A stretch of 30,779 bases of DNA from Rhizopus sp. PT2906. Its lineage: Eukaryota; Mucoromycota; Mucoromycetes; Mucorales; Rhizopodaceae. The stretch is from the NCBI GenBank assembly GCA_025529335.1, contig JAMYHX010000507.1:1-30779 (forward strand), read 5' to 3'. Shown here piece after piece: positions 1 through 11,192 of the stretch (its first letter is position 1; each line of letters starts with the position of its first letter). Position numbers and translations under genes: made by a program. Below the pieces are notes generated by a model that was given only the letters and a program-made list of their open reading frames with translations, had not been told where the DNA came from and did no database searches.

Positions 1-123
1 TTCCAAGAAATTTTGGGTGGTAAGCACGATAACTTGCCCGAATCTGCTTTCTACATGCAAGGTGATATCAACGATGTCCAAAAGCGTGCTGAAGAACTCG
101 CTAAGGAAATGGGTTCCCAATAA
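1..123 (+). CDS. atp2: ATP synthase F1 subunit beta, mitochondrial (3' end only)
   Basis: This is the last 40 codons of a gene entering from the left edge, in frame from base 1 and ending in TAA at 121-123. The peptide contains the C-terminal segment typical of F1 beta subunits (EILGGKHDNLPESAFYMQGD, then a helix ending KEMGSQ). Beta is the catalytic subunit of the F1 sector in the mitochondrial matrix, where it makes ATP from ADP and phosphate. The nucleotide-binding domain lies outside the window. The C-terminal helical motif is conserved enough that another assignment is unlikely. Confidence 0.93.
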   Translation, partial: FQEILGGKHDNLPESAFYMQGDINDVQKRAEELAKEMGSQ

Positions 124-1143
124 GTTAATTTATAGTAACAAATCCTATATATCTCCAAAAACTATTTCTTAAAAAAAAAAACTAGTGCCGTAAAGGCGTA
201 TGTGTGTTTTGTATAATGTGTGTGTATTAAATAAAAGATTAAAAAAAATCTTTGGAAATAGTTAAAAATAAAAGACCATACAAAAAGCTAATTTTTAAAC
301 AAATTAAATGTGCATAAAATTACATATTTTGAGACCTGCATCACATGTTGAACCAATGTTAATAAGTTAACAATCGTCAGTTATAATTATACTTAATGTG
401 CCTGGCCAAATATAAAACTAATAAGTATGCTTAGCAGCGAAATGGTTCCAATCGAAGGTACTTTCTTGATAAAATTTTATTTTCCAATTTCAAAATCGAA
501 GCATGCCCCAATTCCTACAATTAATTCCATACTAAGCAATTCTATGATAGACTTTAAACTTTAGACACTATTAAATTGATATGAATAGGTCACATTGTGC
601 CTGTTCCTAAATTATTTTATAATTCATAAATGAACAAAAACACGTAAAATTCCTTAAAACTGATAGTAACTTTCTTACCCTACTCAATTTCTTTTTACTA
701 AATAACAACGCGATAAAACTATATGCTATTGTACCTGAGATGTTTAACTTTAATTCAAAAACGCGTTTCCGGAAATATCCTACCCCTAGCAGTTCGTATA
801 ATCTTTTCACTGCTAATGTTTCAGATTTTTACACGTATTTCACTGCTAAAAATTAAAATTTTAAACCTTCATAACTCCACAAAAAATTAAGCTATGCCGA
901 TATCTTTTAATAATAAAACTTACTTGTTTTGTAGCGCTTTGTAACATACTTAAATATGAAACAATTCTGGACACTTTTTTTTTTCTTCTTTTTTTTGACA
1001 TTTTTTCGTAGCAGATCTCAGAATATTCGTTATATTCAACTGCACTTTTTTTTTTTATTCAGGTGATATACCTCATTGAGCTCTATCATATCCAATTTAG
1101 TTTTTTTTAAAATATTAATTTTTTGTAGAAATATCCTTAAAAA

Positions 1144-1146
<3 letters not shown>

Positions 1147-1181
<35 letters not shown>
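1147..1181. repeat. Poly(A) run, 35 nt
   Basis: An uninterrupted run of A lies in the atp2 downstream spacer. No coding sequence ends next to it, and no flanking duplication that would mark a retroposed copy was noticed. Confidence 0.9.
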
Positions 1182-1183
<2 letters not shown>

Positions 1184-2182
1184 CTGAATCTCGCTCCAAA
1201 AAAGACCAGTAGAGCCTCATTCTCAATTTTGAATTTGAAAAAAAATTGACAAAAATCTTGTTATCTCTACGAAAAATGTAGCCAAATGGCCCATCAATAG
1301 CTAGATTACTAGATAATTTTACTGTACATTACATAAAAAACTTAAATTTAATATATAGCTATAAAAAATGATGTATATCCTTAAAAAACCTTCAAAATTT
1401 CAACTGCATTTTACTCAGAATTTAACGTGAAGCATTTATGCAAATTTTATTTAGACAAATGTGTAATTTAAAGCTCTACAAAAAGCTTTTAATGAGCTAG
1501 TTCAACTTACTTTGCAGTTCACGAGCCATTACAGAATTTTGTTTTTTGGATCATTTTTTGATTGATTTGTCAAATAAATTTTGGGACTCAATAATCATAT
1601 GCCTTAAGCCGTAATGTAGACTATTAATTTGATTTTCTCAGCGAAAAATCAAGATTTTTTGTTTAAACAAAAACGGTAAAGTAGTATCCAATGAGGTTTA
1701 CCTTGTGGTTACAAAAACTAGCACCTCAATCTTAGATGCTTATTTTTTTAATCAAATTCCAGTCAATGTTGGTCGATATTAAGTCATATCTCGACAAATT
1801 TGAGCCCTAGTAACTTCCAACTTTATATGAGGGTAAGTACATATCTTTGACGCTATGACCTCGAATGGCAGCTTTCACAAACTATTGTGTGTCGAGAAAA
1901 TTATTGCTAATGTGTGCCTACATCTCACTGCATCATTTTATTGAAAATAATCAAAAATTCAATTTATTTAGGTAAATAATACAAGTAATAAGTCGTAACT
2001 CTAGCCATACTTTATGCTACTTATTAGCAACGTCGACTTTCTAAATTGTCTACTGATATACGTGTACATATTTCCGTCCAGTTTGCGTCAAGAGATAATC
2101 CACTGTAACACCTCGCTCATATTTTAGTGCTTTTCATTATGTATAAAAATGTTAGAAATTGCACTTTTTTCCAGTATTTTTG

Positions 2183-2188
<6 letters not shown>

Positions 2189-2219
<31 letters not shown>
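2189..2219. repeat. Poly(A) run, 31 nt
   Basis: A second uninterrupted A run in the same spacer, about 600 bp before the exonuclease start codon. Confidence 0.9.
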
Positions 2220-2222
<3 letters not shown>

Positions 2223-2760
2223 CATGATCATATTACTGCTTAATTTGGTACTGGTAATTCAAGAAGCAAATTCATTTTAAAGGGAAACAATGTCAGGTAT
2301 AATTAGTAGTATAAAATTATAATGTATACAATTAGTGTTTTTATGATTTTTTTTTTATCAAGATGTATGCGTTAGGCTCTCAATCTTCTGTACTAGAAGT
2401 CATCTGTTTATGGGCTTCACTTAAATTGTTTGTAAATGTCAGATTTAGGCCAAATAATTTAAATAACCGTGGCCAAGCCTCTGCAAACAATGCAAAAACT
2501 TCTGTAATTTAATACAACCCTTGTACTTCAACAAGGCTACAAAGCACTTGTGAAAGTATATAAAAATATAGTAGCGCTCAATATATGCGGATTGCTCTTT
2601 ATTTCTGTTGTTTATCAATACAAATGAGCTCATTCAATATCGCAAAAGTTTTGATTTGATTTGGCTAACCGCATTCGCATGAAGTCCATCCAGGTGGGTT
2701 TGATTGGCTTAAAAAATTCTTCGCCTACTTCTGTCTCTCTTTCTCTCTAAATATCTCTTG

Positions 2761-2784
2761 CTCTCTCTCTCTCTCTCTCTCTCT
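2761..2784. repeat. (CT)n microsatellite before the exonuclease start
   Basis: A pure CT tract of 24 nt sits inside a wider pyrimidine-rich stretch (about 2731-2790) and ends 24 bp before the ATG of the exonuclease gene. Pyrimidine tracts just upstream of start codons are common in fungal promoters and 5' UTRs. A role here is inference. Confidence 0.85.
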
Positions 2785-2807
2785 TTCTTTCGATATTTTG
2801 TCAACTT

Positions 2808-4988
2808 ATGAGCTCTAGTAGCGTTTCAGAAGCTGCTAATACAACCATATCCAAACGACTTTTAGTTCCAAGTATGAGTGAAGAAAGTAAATTAATATCT
2901 AAAGAAAGAGAAGGGAAAATCATAAACTGATTATATTAATAGTAGACACCAAAAAGCCAAGGATTGATGATGATGAGCTCAAGCTAACAGCCAAACAAAA
3001 GAAGAAGGCAGCTAAAGCTCGTAAACTTGGGATGTCCTATCAGGTTGTTGACGATGAATTGGTAAGCGATATTGAGTACATGAATGTACGTAATATTTTA
3101 TTTAACTGCTTAGAAATAGGTTATTCAACCTAAACTTTTTTTTAAACAATTTAATGATTTTGCATCAATGAAAGATGCTCGTAATTTAATGTTGACAGCA
3201 CTAGCACCCAAGGGAAAGCAAGCACGTCTTGCCGAGATTCCTGATTTTCCCGGTGTAGCACCTGTGAAAAAAGCAATTATAATGGATGTACCTATTTTTG
3301 ATCCATTCGAAATGGGGTTGCCAATTGAGGCTCGTAATGTTTCTAAAACAGAATCACCTGATGTATACGAGCAGTTGAAAGCCGATCCCCTTTACACATA
3401 CATCAAACAAATGGACGATGATGAAAAGGAAATTTTAGGCTTAATTAGTGCTGCTGGATTTGATCAATATAAACGAGTTCATGACAGGTTTTTAGATCTT
3501 TTGGAAGTGCCATTATCCAAAGGCGAGATCAAAAAGAAAAGAGAGGAAGAAGATAAAGGTAAAATTTTTGTAAATTATAACATCAGATGGTAGCTTGCTT
3601 ATGCATACATAAATGTGCACACATTATTAATTAGATCCTGATCAAAAGAGAGCTATTGTTCCAGAAATTTTGATCATGTCTAAAGAAGAATTACGGATGG
3701 AAGATTTCCCCATACCCACAAGCTTAGATCCCAACAGTATATTAGAAGATGGTTGGGTGGATACATTGCCTGGTACAGGACTAGAACCTAAAAAATTGGT
3801 TGCTTTAGATTGTGAAATGGTCAGTGCTGCGGTTAAGTGACATAATAATAGTGGCACTAATGTTATTTATAGTGTAAAACTGTTAATGGCTATGCTGTTA
3901 CTCGAGTAGCGCTTGTTGATAGAGGTATGATTAGCATTTAATTTTTTATAGTATGAGAGTGAATCTAACTTTATATGTGAATGCAGAAAATAATCAACTG
4001 ATTAATGAGCTCGTCAAGCCCAATGAAGAAATAACTGATTATGTTACACATATTAGTGGAGTAGACGAGAAATCCTTAATAGGAATTAATACCACCTTGG
4101 CCGATATTCAGAAAAAGATACAAAGATTCGTTGATGGTGATACAATTCTTGTAGGCCATGGCTTAGTGAATGACATGAAATGTTTAAAGATGAGACATCC
4201 ATATATCATTGATACTGCAGTTATATATCATCACAAAAATGGACCTCCTTACAAACCATCCCTTCGTGATTTAACCGTTCGCTACTTGAAGCGTACAATT
4301 CAAATTAAAGATGAGGATAAAAAGCCAGGGGAGGACAAGGGTCATGATCCTTGTGAAGATGCTATTGCAAGTTTAGAATTATTAGAACGAAAACTTCGTT
4401 ATGGTATCAATTATGGCTTGGCTGGATTATCTCAAGTAGAAACTATCATTGATTTTTTGAAGCGTAGTAATCAACAAGGTGCAGTCATTGAATGTAATGC
4501 TGATCTCAGTTTACTAATGAAAAAGAAGCTGGCCGAGAATAATTCGGAAGTTTACTGTTCAAAAGGAAATGATGAACAAGTAGCTCAAAAAGTAATTGAT
4601 CAACACAAGCACAGAGATCTCGTTATTGCTAGATTTAATTTACCTCAGAAATCTGAACAAGACAGAAGAATTGCATTTTTTAGTTTATTTGAAAAGATTT
4701 ATCAAGAAATGGAACCTAATACGGCATATTGTATTACAACAGGTTATAGATCCAATAAACAACGAGAGAAGTAAGTTTATCCATATATCCCATGGAATGC
4801 TGTTAATTCTAAGATTACATTGTAGGCTTAGAGAAAAACGTGTTGAATACAAGAAAAAATTAAAAAAAGTGGGTTTAGCTGATATTCCCATGGAGGAACG
4901 CTGGAGTATAGAAGATGAGCATTTATTAGAAAAGGTTGCTGATGAAACTCGTCGAGGATTTATATTTGCATCCATCAAAAACTCCTAA
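2808..4988 (+). CDS. rex1: Rex1/Rnh70-type 3'-5' RNA exonuclease, 601 aa, 7 exons
   Basis: Exons are 2808-2871, 2943-3061, 3120-3558, 3635-3819, 3873-3924, 3987-4770 and 4826-4988. All introns are GT-AG and the joined frame stays open (1806 nt). The product is a DEDDh exonuclease. Exo I is ALDCEM (D266, E268), split by an intron exactly after the Met. Exo II is GHGLVNDMK (D349), and Exo III is HDPCEDA (H406, D411). The block IIDTAVIYHHKNGPPYKPSL matches the Rex1/REXO5 branch. In yeast this family trims 3' ends of 5S and 5.8S rRNA, tRNAs and other nuclear RNAs. The N-terminus carries a Lys-rich patch (KQKKKAAKARK), probably for nuclear targeting or RNA binding. The C-terminal third (about 450-601) follows the exonuclease fold and was not assigned. 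The first intron could use either of two AGs three bases apart (2942 or 2945). The family call is firm; the exact paralogue (Rex1 or Rex3) is slightly less so. Confidence 0.92.
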
Positions 4989-5636
4989 GAAATAGAAAGA
5001 AATAAATAATATGTCTTTAGGAAATAGCCATTTTTAATTACTGTGCCGAAAATTTTGGAGATTGGTTACATTTTTGTTGCACCATTACTTGGTATTACAT
5101 GTTGCGAAGTAATTACCAATTGACAATAGCGAGAACATTTATGTATCTATTAGTAGTATATTTGTACTAAATGTATGTCTATGTACCTGTTTTGCTTTTG
5201 CGTGTGTGTATGTGTGTGGGTGTGTGGGGGTATATGTGTGGTTTAAAGCTTGCTTAATTTTCCGAATGAAATAATTTTTGGTTCCTGAATTTCAAAACAG
5301 TGTTTTTGTCCCACTACCATTTTTTCATATTTTGCAAGGAGAAATGTCATGTTTACAACAGGACAAGCAAGTAAATAAATGAATAATTGGTAAAACATAA
5401 TGCATGCAGTAAATGATATGTGATGAATGCAGCAAAGAGCAATGTAAATACAAACAAAAATCATGCTAATACCATGTTGTATAACAATAGCTATCTTGAA
5501 AAAGGAAATTTTAGGCGTCAAAAAGATTACAAAAAAGTAGCAAAACTATTTAAACGCCCTTAATGTATTAAACTTTTGTGTTTTTCCTTTTTATTTTAAC
5601 AATTTTTTTTTCTTTACTTGCAATAATATAAACAAA
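4989..5636. other. Spacer with GT-rich tract, upstream of dioxygenase gene
   Basis: This 648 bp stretch lies between two genes on the same strand, so it holds the exonuclease terminator and the dioxygenase promoter. A GT/GGT-rich tract occupies about 5197-5241. Pyrimidine-rich DNA (5578-5625) precedes the start codon. No convincing gene was seen on either strand. Confidence 0.6.
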
Positions 5637-7876
5637 ATGTTGGGGCCTTCTCCTGTACCAAAGGTATGAAACTTTTTTTTTGAAACAAAATAAACAGAAT
5701 AAGGGTGAGGGGGCATGGTTTATTATTAATTAACTAATTGAATATCAGCAGCAACAAGAATCTAATCAATTCAAAAACTGTCTTAATATAATTAAGCATG
5801 ATATGGAAGAAGAAGATCTCCTCAAGTCCTTCAAAGCTATAACAAGTCAATTGCAACAAAAGAAGCAACAACCTGTCATTGTTAAATCAAATGGTAGTCG
5901 TTCCGTTGTTGCTCCAACACCTTCAAGTGCCCCAACTGGTAGTAAATGGACACTGAATGCATTATCTGAGAATATCAAGGCTGCTTTAAACATTAACCCT
6001 ATTAATTCTGGTGCTATCAAGGATATTATTAGTTTGCCATTTGAGGACCAATTTTCATTATTAGGTGCAATCACTGAAAGGTAGTTTTATTTGACATGTA
6101 GAAGAAAGTATACTAAATCGTGCATATGTAGATTGCTTAGTAAAAACGCACCCACAAATGATCGCAACAATACTTTTGAAACTGTCATGAATATTTTAGG
6201 AAATTTAGGACCTGAATATAGTGATCTTGTATACGTTGTCACTCAGCCATTGATTGCTTCATTTTATGTAAGAACTTACCTTATAATGAGAAACAAAAAA
6301 TGAAGCAGGACTCTAAACAGTTATTTACATATATATATATTAGGATGATATTCATAAACCTTATATTAACTATGTCGGAAATCAATTCCGTACGGCAGAT
6401 GGTAGCTATAACAGCGTTGTATTTCCTGGTATTGTAAGTTTCTCGTTTCAGAGAGATAGAGAGAAACGCAAAGAGAATATTAACGTTTTATTTTAGGGAA
6501 AAGCTGGATCCAATTATACTCGTACTGTCACTAGTATTAGTAAAAATAATACAAATTTACCATCTCCCAAAGATGTATTTGATAAATTATTAAAAAGACC
6601 TGATGGAGTATTCGAAGAACATAAAGGTGGCATTAATATGATGCTATTATATTTAGCCATCATTATTACACATGATTTATTCTATACAGATTCAAGCGAT
6701 CCAATGCGCAACTTGACCACTAGTTATTTAGATTTGTGAGTACACTTTGAAAAATAGCTTAAATTCTGTGTAACTTATAAACATATTGCAAGGTCTTCTT
6801 TGTATGGGTTTAACCGCGCGGATCAAGAATCAGTCCGTCAAATGGAATATGGTCTCTTAAAGCCCGACCAATGGTTTGACAAGCGTCTCGTCATTCAACC
6901 AGCTGGTGTTGCTGGTCTTCTTGTCGTGTTCTCTCGTAATCATAATTTCATTGCAAAGAAATTATTAGAACTTAATGAAAACGAGCGCTTTTCTTATGGC
7001 CCTGGTAAAAGATTAAGAACCAAAGAAGAACAAGATGAAAGGCTATTTCAAACAGCCCGTTTAGTTAATAATGGCTGTTATGCCAATGTGATTATTCACG
7101 ATTATATTCGTACAATTATTGGTACTAGCGCTGATTCAGATTTTATTTTTGATCCTTTGGCTACACCTAGTGATCCGATCTATGGTAATGCAGTTTCTAT
7201 AGAATTTAATGCTATTTATCGTTGGCATGCAGCTATTGGTAAAGAAGACTCAGAGTGGCTAACTGAAGTTATGAATTTATTGACGGCAAAAATGCAAGAA
7301 AGTCGTAAAGAAGAACGTCATCCTGGTCTAGATCGTTCATTGATCAATAAGGGCGCACAAAATGTGGGTATTTTTGATCAGTTGTTGGAAGGATTTAATG
7401 AGTATTTTGTTAAAGCAAGTCCAGAAGAATTAGCAAGAGGTTTGCCTATTGCAGGTGCTCATCGTGGAGAAAATGGAAGCTTTCCTGATGTAGATATTCT
7501 TCGTGCATTAAAGAAGGGATTTAAACAATCAGCATCAGAGATTGGAAATGGTCTTAATACACCAGCAGCATTAGAACATGTTGAAATTGCCGGTATTAAT
7601 CAAGCTCGTATTCTTGATACATGCTATTTTAATGATTTTAGAAAATTCTTAAAATTGACAACATTGGATACATTTGAAGACTTTTCTGAAAAGAAGCAAG
7701 TGCAAGATGCACTAAAGGAATTATACGGTCATCCTAATAATGTGGAATTATATGCTGGTTTAATGGTTGAACGTAACAAGCAAACTGGTTTAAGATTACC
7801 TTATACAATGGGTAGAGCCATTTTAAGTGATGCTATCAATTTACTAAGAAATGGTAAGTCTAGAATCTTATTTATG

Positions 7877-7912
<36 letters not shown>

Positions 7913-8148
7913 AAATAGAAAAGCTCATCATGATATCATTAGATCGTATTTTAACTAAAGAACTTACACCTGCAAATTTAACTAACTGGGGTTACCAATA
8001 TACTCTCGGTGATCCTAATTCAAACAATCGAATTTTCCCTTTATTATTAAGTAATCTCTTCCCTGAAGTTGGCCCTGATTCCGCTGATGCATTTACTGCT
8101 GACGAACTTAAAACTTTATTCAACACACCAAACAAAACAACAAAATAA
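5637..8148 (+). CDS. Fungal heme-peroxidase-fold fatty-acid dioxygenase (Ppo/linoleate diol synthase N-domain type), 696 aa, 7 exons
   Basis: Exons are 5637-5663, 5749-6080, 6132-6267, 6344-6433, 6497-6735, 6793-7853 and 7943-8148 (2091 nt). The protein matches the animal-heme-peroxidase dioxygenase domain of psi-factor oxygenases. The distal His is in IIITHDLFYTD (H254). LDLSSLYGFN is the conserved strand after it. The motif EFNAIYRWH supplies the catalytic Tyr417, which abstracts hydrogen from the fatty acid, and the proximal heme ligand His420. The tail TPANLTNWGY is typical of the domain end. Known relatives turn linoleate or oleate into hydroperoxides. Ascomycete Ppo proteins carry a second, P450-like domain that isomerises the product; here the protein stops about 50 residues after the dioxygenase domain, so the hydroperoxide would be left for another enzyme (inference). 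The 27-nt first exon is the weakest part of the model; Met at 5803 is an alternative start. The last intron holds a 30-nt A run. Confidence 0.9.
7881..7910. repeat. Poly(A) run of 30 nt inside the last dioxygenase intron
   Basis: The intron 7854-7942 is about one third uninterrupted A. The flanking splice sites (GTAAGT donor; ATTAG acceptor) restore the conserved RNDRILTKELTPANLTNWGY frame, so the run is intronic. Confidence 0.9.
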
Positions 8149-8208
8149 TTTGATATGAAGATTATTTAATTTTTGATTCTTCATCTTGGTAAAAATATTT
8201 TAGAATTG

Positions 8209-8285
<77 letters not shown>
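8209..8285. repeat. Poly(A) run, 77 nt
   Basis: An unbroken A run begins 60 bp after the dioxygenase stop codon. It lies in the presumed 3' UTR or just past the cleavage site. The gene upstream has introns, so this is not the tail of a retroposed copy of that gene. Length in the assembly may be imprecise. Confidence 0.9.
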
Positions 8286-8286
<1 letters not shown>

Positions 8287-9463
8287 AAACAAAAAAAAAC
8301 AATAGTAGTAATATCAAGCAATGGTAAATAAAACAAACACGACTTCAATTAATTCTGCATAGATTTACACTACTGTCTAAGAGTGATATGTCTGACCTTG
8401 TTGTCATAGTGAGCTTCAAAAAAAAAAAAAGACTTTATTTGTTTTTGTATGATGAAGGAATACGTGCTTTGTCTTGAGTGTCAAGCATAATTCGCGTTCA
8501 TGAAGATTATTTCAAGATTTATGCTCACATGTAGAGTTTGTGTTAAGTAGCTTATTAATGATGATAGTTTGTGATTTCTCAACAAAAGAACAGCATTCTA
8601 CACGCTCAGGATTTTGTAGGGGAGGTATGGTGTCTAATTTTATCACTGATTTTCAATGATGATCATTTAAATTTGAAGCGGTAAGCTATTATTTCGTTGA
8701 TGTTCTTATATTATGCGTGAACTGTCATTCAAAAGGGGGTGATTCTGTCATCAAAGCATTAATGGATGCGAAGAGAAAACCATTAGAAATGGACGCAAGA
8801 ACAATTAGAAGCTGTGCGGATTTGCAAGTTCTCGCGCGTATAAGAATATTTTGAATTACTAAGGAAGTTGTAGTCCAACTCATACAGTACCTTGAACAAC
8901 ACTCAAACAATTGTCAGTCTCAGTTTGAACTCAGCTGTTGGTTTATCATGCAATGGCCAACGGATCGCAATAATCACTTTTCCATAAAGAAACATAGTAA
9001 GAGCTTAAAAATAATTATGAATGCAGTGATGTCTCCTCATTGAAGGTGGCGCAACTACTTGATTTAATGCGAGATAACATTGTATTCAAATTTGTACTTT
9101 ACCCCTGCCAACTTTATATGAGTAATATTTTAGCAAACTACTGTACTGATTGTATTTGTTTAGGGTGTGCATGCAGCAAATTTAAACTCTCATTCCAATA
9201 TATCCAAAGGGATAGATCCTGCATTTTTAAGTGAAGGGGGGCATTATTTTATCCATGTTTTTTATTATGTAAAAAGATTTTTTATAAAGAATAAAATGCG
9301 AAATATGAACATAAAGAGCGAGCAAGGATATAATACAAACTTTTTTTGTAAGGATTTCAGGGGCGTTTCTTGTGTGAGTGTTGCTTTCTTTGATAAAAAA
9401 AAAGGGGGGGGGAAGAAGATAAGGGTGAATGTTGCGAGGTATTTACAAATATGCTATTATTTT
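8286..9463. other. Spacer without a firm gene
   Basis: This 1.18 kb stretch lies between the dioxygenase gene and the 3' end of the PHD gene. The plus strand at 8663-9043 has one reading frame with 63 open codons, a single TGA, then 62 more open codons, and a fairly mixed amino-acid composition. No family was recognised, so it is listed as spacer and noted again as a finding. The rest is AT-rich with no visible structure. Confidence 0.5.
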
Positions 9464-11192
9464 TTAATTTAAAGGTTGCCAAAAGGGACCATTATCAAAA
9501 GAGAATTCCGAAAGTTCTTGGGAACAGATGGTAGAAGGTAACGATTCGTGATGAGCAGTGGATTGACTGGAGATATCTGGTTGAGATATAAAGTGTTTAC
9601 TGTTACTATTGTTTTGTTAGTAAAAGAAGAAAAAAAAAGAAGGTTCTAAAGACTTACTTGTCTTCACACAAGAATACATCTGTTGCGTTAGGAGAGAATA
9701 AATCATCTTTAAGCTTTTGAAGATAAGCCAGCCGTGATAAAAGTTCAAAGTTTTCAATGTCAATAATTAGGTTGCCTTGATTCATTATTTGCTGATATTC
9801 AAATGGATCACAAAGTGTGTGTTCACTAGGCGTACTGACTTCACTTGTATTGGTACTGCTGATACTGTAGTGCGATTCAGATGAAACATCTGGCCAATCC
9901 TCAGGTGTGGTAGACCTTGAGCGAGTATCTTTGCAATAGTTGGTATCAATACGAATAGGTTCAGGCAATTTAGGGTTGTCCACGTGAAGGGGTTGCTCAA
10001 CAACGTCACATTCCATGGCATTCATATCATCATCCATGTCATCATCATCATCATCATCATCGTCGTCGTCGTCGTCCGATATCTCATTAATAGCTGCTAA
10101 ACGTTGACTCTTCATCTGAGCTTCATAACGCCAGGCCATTGACTTTGGTAATTGATTGTTGCTTCCAAGTGATGCGCAGCAAGGAGGGCAGCGATAGGAC
10201 TGTTCAAGGTCTTGTTTGGTTAAATCTAAGCAGTCAACATGTAACCAGGACAGACAGTCATCGCATTGAACCATGGCACCAAATTCATCAGTAGGCGTAT
10301 CACAGATACACTGAATGATATCTTCTTTCTTTTGGCGACTCTGCTTACGTCTTGATGTCGTAGGAATGATTTGTTCGTCAAAAAAGACTTTGGGCTTAGG
10401 TGGTCTACCAGGACGACGGCGGTCAATAGGACGGTTTACCAAATTTGGAAGAGCATCTGTGGAGCGGTTAGTTTAGCAATGAAAGGAGTCACCCCGTTTG
10501 TTCTTTTAATACCTGTACTATTATTATTATTATTATTATTATTGTCATTTAATCGTTTATTCAACATGTCATTGTGAACCATCTTTTCAATGGCAGAGGC
10601 ACCCAAACGAGCAGCATGATGAGCGGTGTCTGTGGGGTTATCCACAGGTTCGTCCAAAGCGATTTGAATAGACTGATTTTCTTTATCAACTTGTGTTTTT
10701 GCTTCATGTGAAATAAAAGTCAAGTATTGTTTAAGCAATTCAAGATTTTGCAGTCGAGGCTTCTTGTTAATTGGCCAATCAGGATTGGACACAATAGATG
10801 TATTTTGTCTTGAATGAATATCTAGACGTTTAGCTGCAGCTGATAAAGAGTGAACTAGTTGCTTAGCAATAGATTGAGTGTCATTGACGAGCTGAATTCT
10901 TTGTTTTTCAATTGATTTCTTTTTGTGTAAAGAAATAGCAAAAATTTCTGATCTTGCATTATTGTTACTTTTCGTTACTTTCTTTAAATCTAAATGCTTT
11001 TTACTATGAAAAAGAAAAAAAAAAGGGTGTCAAAATTGTGTATCGTTGAACAAATATCCCTTTCTCTTTATTCTCTTTCTTCTCTTCTCTTGTAAGTATT
11101 TGATATAATTTTTAATTGATATAAAAAAGAGAAAGAGAAAAAGAAAGAATGAATAAAGAGAAAGGGAATATGAAGACTCACATCGATTTCAT
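9464..11192 (-). CDS. AT-hook and PHD-finger chromatin protein, about 480 aa, 4 exons
   Basis: Minus-strand exons are 11192-11182 (11 nt), 11003-10513, 10456-9658 and 9605-9464; the total is 1443 nt. Residues 180-190 form an AT-hook (RRRPGRPPKPK). Residues 217-260 form a PHD finger with C217, C219, C232, C235, H240, C243, C257 and C260. PHD fingers read histone H3 tails and AT-hooks bind AT-rich DNA, so the protein is probably nuclear and part of a chromatin complex. An Asn run (about 157-164) and a run of 13 Asp (about 295-307) lie on either side of the finger. The last exon is easy to miss: reading straight on stops at 9654-9656, but that TAA is part of a GTAAGT donor. The intron contains a perfect TACTAAC, and the next exon is open to 9464. 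An alternative acceptor six bases on would remove two residues. The specific orthologue was not recognised. Confidence 0.85.
10038..10076 (-). repeat. GAT/GAC trinucleotide tract coding for 13 Asp
   Basis: Thirteen consecutive Asp codons follow the PHD finger. Near-pure GAT is next to near-pure GAC, which suggests slippage expansion with two repeat types. Confidence 0.9.
10519..10543 (-). repeat. AAT trinucleotide tract coding for poly-Asn
   Basis: Consecutive AAT codons lie at the end of the second exon of the PHD gene, only about six bases before a splice donor. The tract is likely length-polymorphic. Confidence 0.85.

Larger units (their letters stand above)
124..2730. other. Gene-free AT-rich spacer
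   Basis: This 2.6 kb stretch between atp2 and the exonuclease gene shows no open frame that resembles a protein. It is very AT-rich, with many T and A runs. It includes a 35-nt A run at 1147-1181 and a 31-nt A run at 2189-2219. The first few hundred bases must hold the atp2 3' UTR, and the last few hundred the promoter of the next gene. No tRNA-like box A/box B pair or transposase fragment was seen. Confidence 0.6.

Noticed and set aside
5243..5521. 92-codon minus-strand frame with hydrophobic segments
   Set aside because: It lies in the promoter region of the dioxygenase gene. The Ile/Phe/Cys-rich composition is what AT-rich spacer gives, and no homologous motif was seen.
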